The notes beneath the pieces were generated by a model, which saw nothing but the letters and a program-made list of their open reading frames with translations, did no database searches and was not told where the DNA came from. DNA of 56,015 nucleotides from Lachnospiraceae bacterium (GTDB lineage Bacteria > Bacillota > Clostridia > Lachnospirales > Lachnospiraceae). The translations under genes were made by a program, and so were the position numbers. Where the stretch lies: positions 1 through 56,015 of the forward strand of contig JAFXQR010000098.1 in the NCBI GenBank assembly GCA_017526985.1. Direction: 5' to 3'. The first letter of the stretch is position 1. Each line of letters begins with the position of its first letter. Below, piece by piece: positions 17,239 through 24,772 of the stretch.

Positions 17239-18102
17239 TTACATTAAATCCTGATTACGAACATCATCCATATCATCGAAGTCCTGGTTCTCGCCGACCA
17301 TACCCCAGATAAAGGTGTAGTTGCGGGATCCGGCGCCGGAATGAATGGACCAGCTCGGGCTGATCACCGCCTGCTCGTTACGCATTACGATGTGACGCGT
17401 CTCCTGCGGTTCGCCCATATAGTGCATTACGAAAGCATCTTCCGGCAGATCAAAGTACAGATACACTTCCATTCTGCGGTCGTGTGTGTGGCAGGGCATC
17501 GTGTTCCATACACTGCCCGGCTCCAGCTGCGTCATACCCATCTCCAGCTGGCAGCTCTCTACCTGCCCCGGCAGGATGTATTTGTTGATGGTACGCTTAT
17601 TGGCATCTTCTACGGTACCCAGATGCTTCTTATTCTCTTCCTTGATGACCACTTCACCTTCTCCGGCGGTACCTTCGCGCTTGATCAGTACGGTCGGATA
17701 AGTCGTATGCGCCGGGGCAGAGTTGATATAAAACTTCGCCGGATTCTTTGCGTCATCACTTTCAAACTCAATGTCCTTTGCACCCATACCGATATACATA
17801 CCGTTGCGAGGTGCCACTTCATATACCTTACCATCGATGGTGATCTTGCCGGCACCGCCGATGTTGATCACGCCCATTTCACGGCGCTGCAGGAAATACT
17901 CTGCACGCAGCTCATCACCTGCTTCCAGCTTCAGCTTTTTCGAAACCGGCGTTGCCGCACCGGTGATGATACGGTCAATGTGGCTGTACACCAGATAGAT
18001 CTCGTCCTCGTGAAATACCTTCTCGATCAGAAATTCTTCACGCAGGCGCTTGGTGTCATAGTATTTTACATCCTTCGGGGATGCCGCTGTTCTAAGTTCC
18101 AT
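17239..18102 (-). CDS. kduI: 5-dehydro-4-deoxy-D-glucuronate isomerase
   Basis: 287-aa cupin-type enzyme turning 4-deoxy-5-keto-uronate (from pectin-lyase products) into 2,5-diketo-3-deoxygluconate. Typical KduI blocks are visible: [11 protein letters not shown] near the start, [14 protein letters not shown] in the middle and the zinc-site [15 protein letters not shown] (two His and a Glu). The ending [21 protein letters not shown] is also diagnostic. The ATG at 18102 follows TTGGAGGAT. It starts 21 nt after the pta stop codon. Confidence 0.95.
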   Translation of the reverse strand: MELRTAASPKDVKYYDTKRLREEFLIEKVFHEDEIYLVYSHIDRIITGAATPVSKKLKLEAGDELRAEYFLQRREMGVINIGGAGKITIDGKVYEVAPRNGMYIGMGAKDIEFESDDAKNPAKFYINSAPAHTTYPTVLIKREGTAGEGEVVIKEENKKHLGTVEDANKRTINKYILPGQVESCQLEMGMTQLEPGSVWNTMPCHTHDRRMEVYLYFDLPEDAFVMHYMGEPQETRHIVMRNEQAVISPSWSIHSGAGSRNYTFIWGMVGENQDFDDMDDVRNQDLM

Positions 18103-18123
18103 TTTTATATCCTCCAACAAATC

Positions 18124-19107
18124 TTAAGCCAGTGCTGCCGTAATGATCGCCATAGAGTAAACTTCCAAGGCATTGCAACCTCTGGACAGGTCGTTGATCT
18201 GTGCGTTCAGCCCCAGCAGGATCGGCCCGTAAGCTTCGAAGTTACCCATTCTCTGTGCGATCTTGTAGCCCATATTGCCTGCGTTGATATCCGGGAAGAT
18301 GAAGGTGTTTGCATAACCTGCCACCTTGGAGTTTGGAGCCTTCTGTCTCGCCACACGCGGAGATACCGCTGCGTCAAACTGCAGCTCGCCGTCGATGGGC
18401 ACATCCGGAAATTCTTCCTTTGCTTTCTGGGTTGCATTACGCATCTTCTCCACATCATCGCCCTTACCGGAACCAAGTGTGGAATAGCTTAAGAACGCTA
18501 CCTTCGGATCTACACCGAATACTCTTGCACAGTTGATGGTCTCGCCGCAGATCTCCACCAGTTCGTCCTCGGACGGCTTGATGTTGATCGCGCAGTCTGC
18601 CATTGCCAGCACTTCATTCTCACCGGTAGCACCCGGACGGACCAGAATGAAGCAGGAAGATACGATACTGTTATGCGGTTTGGTCTTGATGATCTGCAGA
18701 GCCGGACGAACGGTATCTGCCGTGGAATAAGTAGCGCCACCCAGCAGGCAATCTGCAATGCCCATCTTTACCAGCATAGTACCGAAGTAGTTACGCTGCA
18801 GCATCATCTTCTCTGCCTTTTCCATCGTCATGCCTTTTTCTTTACGGATCTCATAGAAAGCTTCGATCACTTCCTGCAGACGCTCATAATTCTTCGGGTT
18901 GATAATGTGCGCACCACGAATGTTATAACCCGCATCCTCTGCAGCCTTTGCCACGGTCTCTTCATCCCCCAAAAGGATCGGGGTTAAGAAGTTACTCGCC
19001 AGCAGACGGGATGCCGCTTCAAGGGTACGCGGATCCTCACCTTCCGTCAGTACGATCGTCTTCGGGTTCTCCTTCAATTTCTGGATCATTGCACCAAAAC
19101 CAAACAT
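18124..19107 (-). CDS. pta: Phosphate acetyltransferase
   Basis: 327 aa. Converts acetyl-CoA and phosphate to acetyl phosphate, normally paired with acetate kinase to make ATP and acetate. The start MFGFGAMIQKLKENPKTIVLTEGEDPRTLEAA, LLGGATYSTADTVRPALQIIKT and the PNIN-like segment FIFPDINAGNMGYKIAQR are those of short-form Pta. No ackA is adjacent. It is first in the kdu operon and has a LacI-type operator upstream, so in this genome it appears tied to uronate use. AGGAGGGAAG precedes the ATG. Confidence 0.93.
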   Translation of the reverse strand: MFGFGAMIQKLKENPKTIVLTEGEDPRTLEAASRLLASNFLTPILLGDEETVAKAAEDAGYNIRGAHIINPKNYERLQEVIEAFYEIRKEKGMTMEKAEKMMLQRNYFGTMLVKMGIADCLLGGATYSTADTVRPALQIIKTKPHNSIVSSCFILVRPGATGENEVLAMADCAINIKPSEDELVEICGETINCARVFGVDPKVAFLSYSTLGSGKGDDVEKMRNATQKAKEEFPDVPIDGELQFDAAVSPRVARQKAPNSKVAGYANTFIFPDINAGNMGYKIAQRMGNFEAYGPILLGLNAQINDLSRGCNALEVYSMAIITAALA

Positions 19108-19181
19108 TTTATCTTCCCTCCTGTTTTTATAACGGATACATGGTCATCCGCATCTTCTTTCATCATGTATGCAAGCACGCT

Positions 19182-19195
19182 TGAAAGCGCTTACA
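19182..19195. promoter_or_regulatory. LacI-type operator upstream of pta-kduI-kduD
   Basis: TGAAAGCGCTTACA, just downstream of a TAGAATAAT -10-like sequence on the minus strand. It is identical in its 14 bp to the operator in front of the local lacI gene (28938-28951), so repression by that regulator is the simplest reading. CcpA is the alternative. Confidence 0.65.
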
Positions 19196-19233
19196 TTTAT
19201 TATTCTACGCTTTTTTTCGAAAAAAGATATAGT

Positions 19234-19247
19234 GCAAATGTACCAAA
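19234..19247 (-). promoter_or_regulatory. 14-bp box shared by the pta and lacI promoters
   Basis: Minus strand TTTGGTACATTTGC, identical to 28991-29004, lying 26 nt upstream of the -10-like TAGAAT. Neither promoter has a good -35 hexamer, so this may be an activator site. Confidence 0.5.
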
Positions 19248-19265
19248 TATTTTAAGAGATATTGT

Positions 19266-20210
19266 TTAATTTTGATCCTTTAATACAGGCATGATCTGGG
19301 AGATCATATTATCGATATTCTCAAAATAGACACTCTTGCCCGTTCCCAGATCGGATGCGCGCTTGATATGATCCAGCAGCGTACCGTAATCATCCTCTAC
19401 CATATCCATGGCCTGCTCGATGCGCTCCAGTTCTTTGTCTGCACTTTCTGCAGCATCCGTAATACTTTGCTGTACTTCATCTACCCCCTGCATCTTTTCG
19501 ATGATCCGGTCAAAATTGCCATATGCATCATTCACTTCCGAGACGCTCCTCTGCAGGGCTTTGTTGGAAGATTGGATACTTTCGTTCAGCTGGGCGGTTC
19601 CGTTCTCGGTATCCTTCAGATAGACGCCTACTTCACCCACCAGTTTTTTGATCTGCTCTGCCAGATCACGCACTTCCACGGCTACCACGGCAAATCCTTT
19701 GCCGGCATCTCCGGCTCTGGCAGCTTCTATAGATGCATTGAGTGCCAGGATATTGGTCTGGTTTGCGATCCCTATGATTTGTTTCATACTGTCTTCGATC
19801 CTGCGGACCGAATCCTGAAACGCTATAAAGATCTGCTCCATATCCTCGAATCGTTTTTGCACTTCTTCCGTACTGTTCTTTAAAACGTCCATCTTTTCCT
19901 GCGCATTTGACACAGTATCAACGATATCGGTTTTTACACCCGCAAACCGGTTTGCAGTAAGCCCTACGGAATCAAACACCTCACCGAACGCACTCAGCTG
20001 TGATTTGAGTGCTTCATTATTACGGATCACTTCGTCAAAAGAATCCTGCACTTTTTTCAGTTCAAACAGGGATTCCACCTCTTGATCCGCCAGATGTTCC
20101 TGATACGTCCGGATATTATCAACGATATATTCCACCGGATGCAGGTCTGCCTTCTTTTCCGGCTCCGCCGCTGTCACTTCTGCTTCTGTTTTCTTCTTTC
20201 CGAACAACAT
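19266..20210 (-). CDS. Soluble methyl-accepting chemotaxis protein-like signal transducer
   Basis: 314 aa with no membrane segment. A Lys/Glu-rich start is followed by coiled coil and then the conserved signalling hairpin [41 protein letters not shown] (about 170-210), which contacts CheA/CheW. It lacks a recognised sensor domain and is short, so it probably receives its signal from a partner. The FIST protein encoded immediately upstream, with 11 nt between the genes, is the obvious candidate. The ATG at 20210 follows GGGGGTG. Confidence 0.88.
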   Translation of the reverse strand: MLFGKKKTEAEVTAAEPEKKADLHPVEYIVDNIRTYQEHLADQEVESLFELKKVQDSFDEVIRNNEALKSQLSAFGEVFDSVGLTANRFAGVKTDIVDTVSNAQEKMDVLKNSTEEVQKRFEDMEQIFIAFQDSVRRIEDSMKQIIGIANQTNILALNASIEAARAGDAGKGFAVVAVEVRDLAEQIKKLVGEVGVYLKDTENGTAQLNESIQSSNKALQRSVSEVNDAYGNFDRIIEKMQGVDEVQQSITDAAESADKELERIEQAMDMVEDDYGTLLDHIKRASDLGTGKSVYFENIDNMISQIMPVLKDQN

Positions 20211-20221
20211 AGACACACCCC

Positions 20222-21280
20222 CTATTCAAATACCACACAGGTCATAGACTGATTCACAAACTGACCGTTATAATGCTCACCATAACCGACAAAACCACAG
20301 AAATTCGGCAGGGCATTCATCGTTTTCAGATAGTCGTCCATCGCATGGTTCTCACTGAAATAAATGTAACGGAAAAGGCAGTTTACGGCAAATACTCCCG
20401 AGATCCTGCGAAAATCCTGACGGATCTTATCCATCGTATCCTGCGCGATCTGTCGATAATCTTTCATCTCCAGCATCGTAAGCACATCCGAATCATTCAC
20501 CTGCCTAAAACATGCCAGTCCGTTTCCCACCACTTCTTTCAGGGAGACGATACATACATCTTCTCCATTCAGTTTTCCAAGCGGGTTTCGGAATGTCTGC
20601 GTGGAAATATCCTTTTCCGGAATATGCAGGATATCCATATACACCTGCTTTGCCGGTCTTCCGTTCAATTCTCCGATATAGTATTTGCTGCGGTCGGTTT
20701 TGGATGCTACCAAACGGTAATTCTCCGCCATAGGCTGATAAATATTTTCTTTATATACCTCTACCCGGCCGCCCACATTACGCACAACGGCAAACGCACA
20801 TGCATCGGAATAGACTTTACCATTACATGAAACCCGGCCGCCGTCTCCGGTTCCGCCCATCAGTTTGACTCTCTTTTTTTCCAGAAAAGCATAAATCGTA
20901 GTCAGTACACATGCATCATTTCCGGTACAAAAATCGATACATACCGTATCATTGGATCCGGGATGTATTTTGGAAACCGCTTTCTCTACCCTGCCAATAT
21001 ATCTGGCAGGCGCTGTGGAAACTTCTTCAATGACGTCTGTAGCTGCTTCCACCCCTTCCGTAAATGCAGCGATCCCAACTCCCTTCTCCGTCACCTGGCG
21101 ATCATAACACATATCGATCACCCCGATACTCGGAACTCCCGGAAATAACTGTTCCAACTCTTCCACATGCTGATCAAACCGGTCCGGACTTGACATCAGC
21201 ATGATCAGTTTCGGTGCTGTCAACCCCCGCACTGCATCTTTTAATATTCCGTTTTTGCTACTGCCATAGAACTGTTTCAT
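20222..21280 (-). CDS. FIST-domain sensory protein
   Basis: 352-aa stand-alone FIST protein (FIST_N then FIST_C). FIST domains bind small ligands, proposed to be amino acids or similar, and feed chemotaxis or two-component signalling. FIST_N features include [24 protein letters not shown] and the glycine-rich [14 protein letters not shown] ends with [25 protein letters not shown], the typical closing motif. The ATG at 21280 follows CGGAGGG and overlaps the stop of the upstream 88-codon gene by 4 nt (ATGA), showing translational coupling. Confidence 0.85.
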   Translation of the reverse strand: MKQFYGSSKNGILKDAVRGLTAPKLIMLMSSPDRFDQHVEELEQLFPGVPSIGVIDMCYDRQVTEKGVGIAAFTEGVEAATDVIEEVSTAPARYIGRVEKAVSKIHPGSNDTVCIDFCTGNDACVLTTIYAFLEKKRVKLMGGTGDGGRVSCNGKVYSDACAFAVVRNVGGRVEVYKENIYQPMAENYRLVASKTDRSKYYIGELNGRPAKQVYMDILHIPEKDISTQTFRNPLGKLNGEDVCIVSLKEVVGNGLACFRQVNDSDVLTMLEMKDYRQIAQDTMDKIRQDFRRISGVFAVNCLFRYIYFSENHAMDDYLKTMNALPNFCGFVGYGEHYNGQFVNQSMTCVVFE

Positions 21281-21543
21281 ACTATACCCTCCGATCTTTC
21301 TTCCGTTTCCATCTGTTCCGGCGGAAGAATCCATCCATTGTATTTCAGTATCTGCGTACTCTTAACGATTTCCCTCTCCTTTCTCCATTGCATGGGTTTA
21401 CTGCCTATGATCTTCTTAAAATGCCGGTTGAAAGCGGGGATCTCGGAGATAACCCGCTTTTTTCCCTGCAGAACAAGAATAGGAAAAACTTCCGACAGAT
21501 CATAGTTTCTGTACTCGATATTGTTTTTAACCAGTTTTGCCAC
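21277..21543 (-). CDS. Small protein coupled to the FIST gene, possibly PAS-like
   Basis: 88 aa from a GTG at 21543, chosen because GGGAGG stands 7 nt before it; an ATG at 21573 in the same frame has no such site. Its stop overlaps the FIST start (ATGA). The middle part, FPILVLQGKKRVISEIPAFNR, looks like the beta-strand pair and helix of a PAS fold, though the following HFKKIIGSKPMQWRKE also resembles the end of an AraC helix-turn-helix. No firm family. It would be the first gene of the sigma-D operon. Confidence 0.6.
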   Translation of the reverse strand: MAKLVKNNIEYRNYDLSEVFPILVLQGKKRVISEIPAFNRHFKKIIGSKPMQWRKEREIVKSTQILKYNGWILPPEQMETEERSEGIV

Positions 21544-21663
21544 CGTATGCCTCCCTATATTACCCATTTCCATTGGCCTTCTATAGAAACAAATTTCCTG
21601 AAAGCAGCAATTTCACCCGACAAAATATAGTTTTATACTGGTTATTTTATATATTACCATAAA

Positions 21664-21690
21664 AATTCGGCCATTGCGATTTCTTTTTTA
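21664..21690 (-). promoter_or_regulatory. Sigma-D (sigma-28) type promoter of the FIST/chemotaxis operon
   Basis: Minus strand TAAA (21687-21690), 15-nt spacer, GCCGAATT (21664-21671), against the flagellar sigma consensus TAAA-N15-GCCGATAT. Position about 115-120 nt before the first gene, and the genes served are chemotactic. Confidence 0.65.
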
Positions 21691-21760
21691 TCCCTCGAAT
21701 AAAAATGATCATTTCTGCACAAAACATGAGCGTATTTGACAATCCATACATCATATAAAG

Positions 21761-21791
21761 AAAAACCCATAGGTTTTTCCCATGGGTTTTT
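21761..21791 (-). terminator. Terminator of the aquaporin gene
   Basis: 9-bp stem AAAAACCCA / TGGGTTTTT (21761-21769 / 21783-21791), with the T-run built into the stem end, 30 nt after the stop codon on the minus strand. Confidence 0.75.
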
Positions 21792-21821
21792 CCGGTTTTC
21801 CTTACGGTTTCTTTTTAAACC

Positions 21822-22523
21822 TTATTTCTTCTTGTCTGCTTCCAGTGCCTTGTAGATGAAAGCGCCCAGAGCTGCACCGATGAACGGTCCTACAATGAAT
21901 GCAACCAGCTGGCTTAACGGTGTGCTGTTACCATACATTGCAGCAAATACCGCCGGTGCAAGACTTCTTGCCGGGTTTACGGAAGTACCGGTCAGGCCGA
22001 TGCCCAGGATATGAATGCCTACCAGTGTCAGGCCGATCACCAGACCGCCGAAGGAACCGTGGCTCTGTTTCTTGGAAGTCACGCCCAGGATGGTCATAAT
22101 GAAGATACAGGTCAATACGATCTCTACAACGATCGCAAACAGGATCGGATTGGATGCGCTGCTTGCCGCTGCATTGGCACCCAGGCCACCGGTCTTATCT
22201 TCCAGACCGCCCATACCGAAGATGAATGCCAACAGGCCGGATCCCGCAAATGCACCAAGGCACTGCGCTACCACATAACCAACAAAATCCTTTGCGTCGA
22301 TCCCGCCGTTGATCAATACTGCCAGGGACACTGCCGGATTGACATGTCCGCCGGAGATGTTGCCCAGACTGTACGCCATCGCTATGATCGCCAGACCGAA
22401 TGCAAACGCGGTCAGGATATATCCACATCCGTTGGCCGCATCGCACCCTACCGTCATTGCTGTCCCGCAGCCGATGAACACCAGGATGAATGTTCCGATA
22501 AATTCTGCTACATATTTTTTCAT
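21822..22523 (-). CDS. MIP-family channel (aquaporin/glycerol facilitator)
   Basis: 233-aa six-helix membrane channel. Both half-helix motifs are intact: GGHVNPAVS and GTSVNPARS. The Arg after the second NPA is the selectivity-filter arginine. The general form is nearer AqpZ-type water channels than GlpF, but substrate cannot be settled by eye. It is monocistronic, with a promoter at 22598-22626 and a terminator at 21761-21791. GAGAGGG precedes the ATG. Confidence 0.9.
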   Translation of the reverse strand: MKKYVAEFIGTFILVFIGCGTAMTVGCDAANGCGYILTAFAFGLAIIAMAYSLGNISGGHVNPAVSLAVLINGGIDAKDFVGYVVAQCLGAFAGSGLLAFIFGMGGLEDKTGGLGANAAASSASNPILFAIVVEIVLTCIFIMTILGVTSKKQSHGSFGGLVIGLTLVGIHILGIGLTGTSVNPARSLAPAVFAAMYGNSTPLSQLVAFIVGPFIGAALGAFIYKALEADKKK

Positions 22524-22597
22524 GTTTTCCCTCTCTTTCCGGAGTCTTCGGGAGATTTACACCAATTCCCTATACTCCACAATATTTACAAGATATT

Positions 22598-22626
22598 ATT
22601 CTATCGCACTTCGTAACGGTTTACAA
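22598..22626 (-). promoter_or_regulatory. Promoter of the aquaporin gene
   Basis: Minus strand -35 TTGTAA (22621-22626), 17-nt spacer, -10 TAGAAT (22598-22603). Confidence 0.65.
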
Positions 22627-22654
22627 TAAAAACTTTTTGTCACCTGTTATTCAT

Positions 22655-22701
22655 GCCTTCCCCCCTCTGGGGGGAAGGTGGCGCGAAGCGCCGGATGAGG
22701 G
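22655..22701 (+). repeat. Palindromic repeat copy A (solo)
   Basis: GCCTTCCCCCC...GGGGGGAAGG forms a perfect 10-bp stem (22656-22665 / 22669-22678) with loop TCT. A second small stem GGCGC/GCGCC follows (22680-22692) and the copy ends CCGGATGAGGG. Same design as copies B (24262) and C (24680), but without a gene. Confidence 0.85.
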
Positions 22702-22722
22702 GCTTTACAAGGGCTAAATAAA

Positions 22723-22757
22723 AAAGTGCCATTGAGACCTTTCCCAATGACACCTTT
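22723..22757 (-). terminator. Terminator of the uxaCBA operon
   Basis: About 12-bp imperfect stem (22723-22734 / 22745-22757) with a 10-nt loop and T6 run on the minus strand, just after the uxaA stop codon. Confidence 0.65.
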
Positions 22758-22761
22758 ATTC

Positions 22762-24240
22762 TTACAATACCACCCCATCCTTAAAGATCGAGATCTCACG
22801 GATACCGCGCTCTTCACTCTTCGTCTGCTTGCCGCTGGCGATCTCCATAACGAAATCCAGCAGTCGGTCCCCTGCCGCATCCAGATCTTCACCTTCAGCT
22901 ACAGAACCGGCATTAAAATCGATCCATGTCGGTTTCTTCTTATAAAGTGCCGTATTGGTGGAGATCTTCACCGTCGGAGCCGGCGCACCAAAAGGCGTAC
23001 CGCGTCCTGTGGTAAAGAGGATCATATGCGCACCTGCTGCCGTTAGGTCCGTTGCAGACACCAAATCGTTGCCGGGGCCGCTCAGGACATTCAGCCCCTT
23101 CTTCGTCACCGGTTCCGCATAACGCAGCACATCTACTACCTGGGCACTGCCGCCCTTCTGCACGCAGCCACAGGATTTGTCTTCCAGCGTAGTGATACCG
23201 CCGGCTTTGTTTCCCGGGCTCGGGTTTTCGTACACCACCTGACCGTGGCTCACAAAATAGTCCTTAAAGTCGTTGACCATCTGTACGGCTTTTTCAAATA
23301 CCTGCTCATTCTCACAACGGGAGAAGAGGATATTTTCCGCACCGAACATTTCCGGCACTTCCGTCAGTACCGTAGATCCGCCCAGAGCGATCAGACGATC
23401 GGAGAATCGTCCCACCGTCGGATTGGCTGTGATACCGGACAGTCCGTCGCTTCCGCCGCACTTCATACCGATCACCAGCTCGCTGGCCGGGATCTCCTCT
23501 CGGGTGAACTGTGCAGCATACTTCGCCAGTTCGCGGATGATGGCTACACCTTCTTCCACATCATCTTCCACATCCTGGCAGCGCAGGAACTTCACACGCT
23601 CCGCGTCATAGTCGCCCAGTTCTTCCAAAAACAGTTCGTGGGTCAGATTCTCACACCCCAGTTCCAGACAAAGTACTGCTGCCGCATTGGGATGACGCAC
23701 CAGTGCTGCCAGCAGACGCTTGGTCTGCTCCAGATCGCCCCCCAGCTGAGAACAGCCGAAAGGATGGGGCCAATAATACACACCCTCCACGGAACCGGTC
23801 ACTACATCCTGACTTTCTTCCACGATCTGCTTTGCGATACCGTTCACACAGCCCACGATAGGCACGATCCAGATCTCGTTGCGGATCGCCGCACGGCCGT
23901 CTTTTCTGCGGAAGCCCATAAAGGTTCTCGGCGCCACTTCCGGCAGATCATACACTTTATGATCGTAGGTATATTCACCGCCTTCTTTGAGCTCCGTCTT
24001 TACATTGTGAGTGTGTACCCAGCTGCCCACTGCAATATCTGCTGTCGCACCTGCAATGGTATTGCCGTACTTCACCACCGGTTCCCCGGCTTTGATCTCT
24101 TTGATCGCGATCTTATGCCCGCGGCCCACCGCTTCCCTTGCCACGATCTCCTGACCGTCCACGGTGATCGCAGTTCCTGCCGCCACATCTTCCAGACATA
24201 CCACAACATTATCTAACGGGTGTATTTTGATTACCTGCAT
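22762..24240 (-). CDS. uxaA: Altronate dehydratase
   Basis: 492 aa. Dehydrates D-altronate to KDG, the last step of the galacturonate-specific branch. It has a small N-terminal SAF-type domain (about 1-90, starting MQVIKIHPLDNVVVCLEDVAAGTAI), then the large UxaA domain with PIVGCVNGIAKQI, HPFGCSQLGGD, GMKCGGSDGLSGITANP and GSAQVVDVL. It is last in uxaC-uxaB-[DUF559 unit]-uxaA. AAGGAG precedes the ATG. Upstream of it the mobile-looking unit adds about 0.5 kb to the transcript. Confidence 0.96.
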   Translation of the reverse strand: MQVIKIHPLDNVVVCLEDVAAGTAITVDGQEIVAREAVGRGHKIAIKEIKAGEPVVKYGNTIAGATADIAVGSWVHTHNVKTELKEGGEYTYDHKVYDLPEVAPRTFMGFRRKDGRAAIRNEIWIVPIVGCVNGIAKQIVEESQDVVTGSVEGVYYWPHPFGCSQLGGDLEQTKRLLAALVRHPNAAAVLCLELGCENLTHELFLEELGDYDAERVKFLRCQDVEDDVEEGVAIIRELAKYAAQFTREEIPASELVIGMKCGGSDGLSGITANPTVGRFSDRLIALGGSTVLTEVPEMFGAENILFSRCENEQVFEKAVQMVNDFKDYFVSHGQVVYENPSPGNKAGGITTLEDKSCGCVQKGGSAQVVDVLRYAEPVTKKGLNVLSGPGNDLVSATDLTAAGAHMILFTTGRGTPFGAPAPTVKISTNTALYKKKPTWIDFNAGSVAEGEDLDAAGDRLLDFVMEIASGKQTKSEERGIREISIFKDGVVL

Positions 24241-24261
24241 GAAATCTTCTCCTTCATTAAA

Positions 24262-24308
24262 GCCTTCCCCCTTCCAGGGGGAAGGTGGCGCGAAGCGCCG
24301 GATGAGGG
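24262..24308 (+). repeat. Palindromic repeat copy B (left end of the DUF559 unit)
   Basis: 10-bp perfect stem CCTTCCCCCT / AGGGGGAAGG (24263-24272 / 24276-24285), then the GGCGC/GCGCC stem and terminal CCGGATGAGGG, same as copy A. It is in opposite orientation to copy C. Its inner end abuts the DUF559 stop codon. Confidence 0.85.
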
Positions 24309-24309
24309 T

Positions 24310-24672
24310 CTAACGCCCTGCCTTCGAATATTCCTGTATCTTATTCCTTATGTCTTCACATACAGCCTGAAAATTCCGCTGAATATCCAGATTGGTGTAT
24401 CGCAGTACCGTTATTCCCTCCTGCTTTAACACCTCTTCTCTCTCACGGTCTTTTTCCATAGCTTCTGTTTCATAATGCTGGGATCCATCCAGTTCAATCG
24501 CAATTCTTACGGATGGACAATAGAAATCCAGAATATACTTACCAACTACTTTTTGTCTTTTAAAGCCTACATCCAGATTTTTAAGAAAATCATACCATAA
24601 GTGCCGTTCCTCTTTGGTCATATTACGCCTAAGAGATTGCGAATACGGAGTAAGTGTTTTATTCCTCATCAT
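24310..24672 (-). CDS. DUF559 domain protein (Vsr/restriction-endonuclease-like fold)
   Basis: 120 aa. DUF559 proteins share the PD-(D/E)XK-type fold of very-short-patch repair nucleases. Visible motifs: N-terminal RRNMTKEERHLWYDFLKN, VGKYILDFYCPSVRIAIELDGSQHYE (Asp...Glu-Leu-Asp-Gly core) and a VLRYTNLDIQRN ending. The ribosome site of its ATG is the AGGG of the terminal GATGAGGG of repeat copy C. It may act on the repeats or their hairpins; no activity can be claimed from sequence. Confidence 0.85.
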   Translation of the reverse strand: MMRNKTLTPYSQSLRRNMTKEERHLWYDFLKNLDVGFKRQKVVGKYILDFYCPSVRIAIELDGSQHYETEAMEKDREREEVLKQEGITVLRYTNLDIQRNFQAVCEDIRNKIQEYSKAGR

Positions 24673-24679
24673 AATCTTA

Positions 24680-24765
24680 CCCTCATCCGGCCTTCGGCGA
24701 ACAGTCCTGCTAAACTCGCAAGCTCGTTAAGCAGGAACTTGTTTTCCCCCTAAAAGGGGGAAGGC
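24680..24765 (-). repeat. Palindromic repeat copy C (right end of the DUF559 unit)
   Basis: Read on the minus strand it starts GCCTTCCCCCTTTTAGGGGG and ends CCGGATGAGGG. It is longer than copies A and B because a middle segment holds two more small stems (CCTGCT/AGCAGG and GCC/GGC). Confidence 0.8.
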
Positions 24766-24772
24766 TTTTTAG

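Larger units (their letters stand above)
24262..24765. mobile_element. Inverted-repeat-bounded unit carrying a DUF559 gene
   Basis: About 504 bp between copies B and C, which face each other as terminal inverted repeats (outer end GCCTTCCCCCT, inner end CCGGATGAGGG). The DUF559 gene fills the space between them almost exactly: stop 1-2 nt from copy B, start 8 nt from copy C. It interrupts the uxaB-uxaA spacing of an otherwise tight operon, which is why I read it as an insertion. No clear target-site duplication was seen. Confidence 0.6.

Noticed and set aside
19171-19178. GCAAGCAC near the pta operator as a further copy of the GTGCAAG promoter repeat
   Set aside because: Single, off-consensus copy without the 11-bp partner or the 9-nt spacing to a -10 box.
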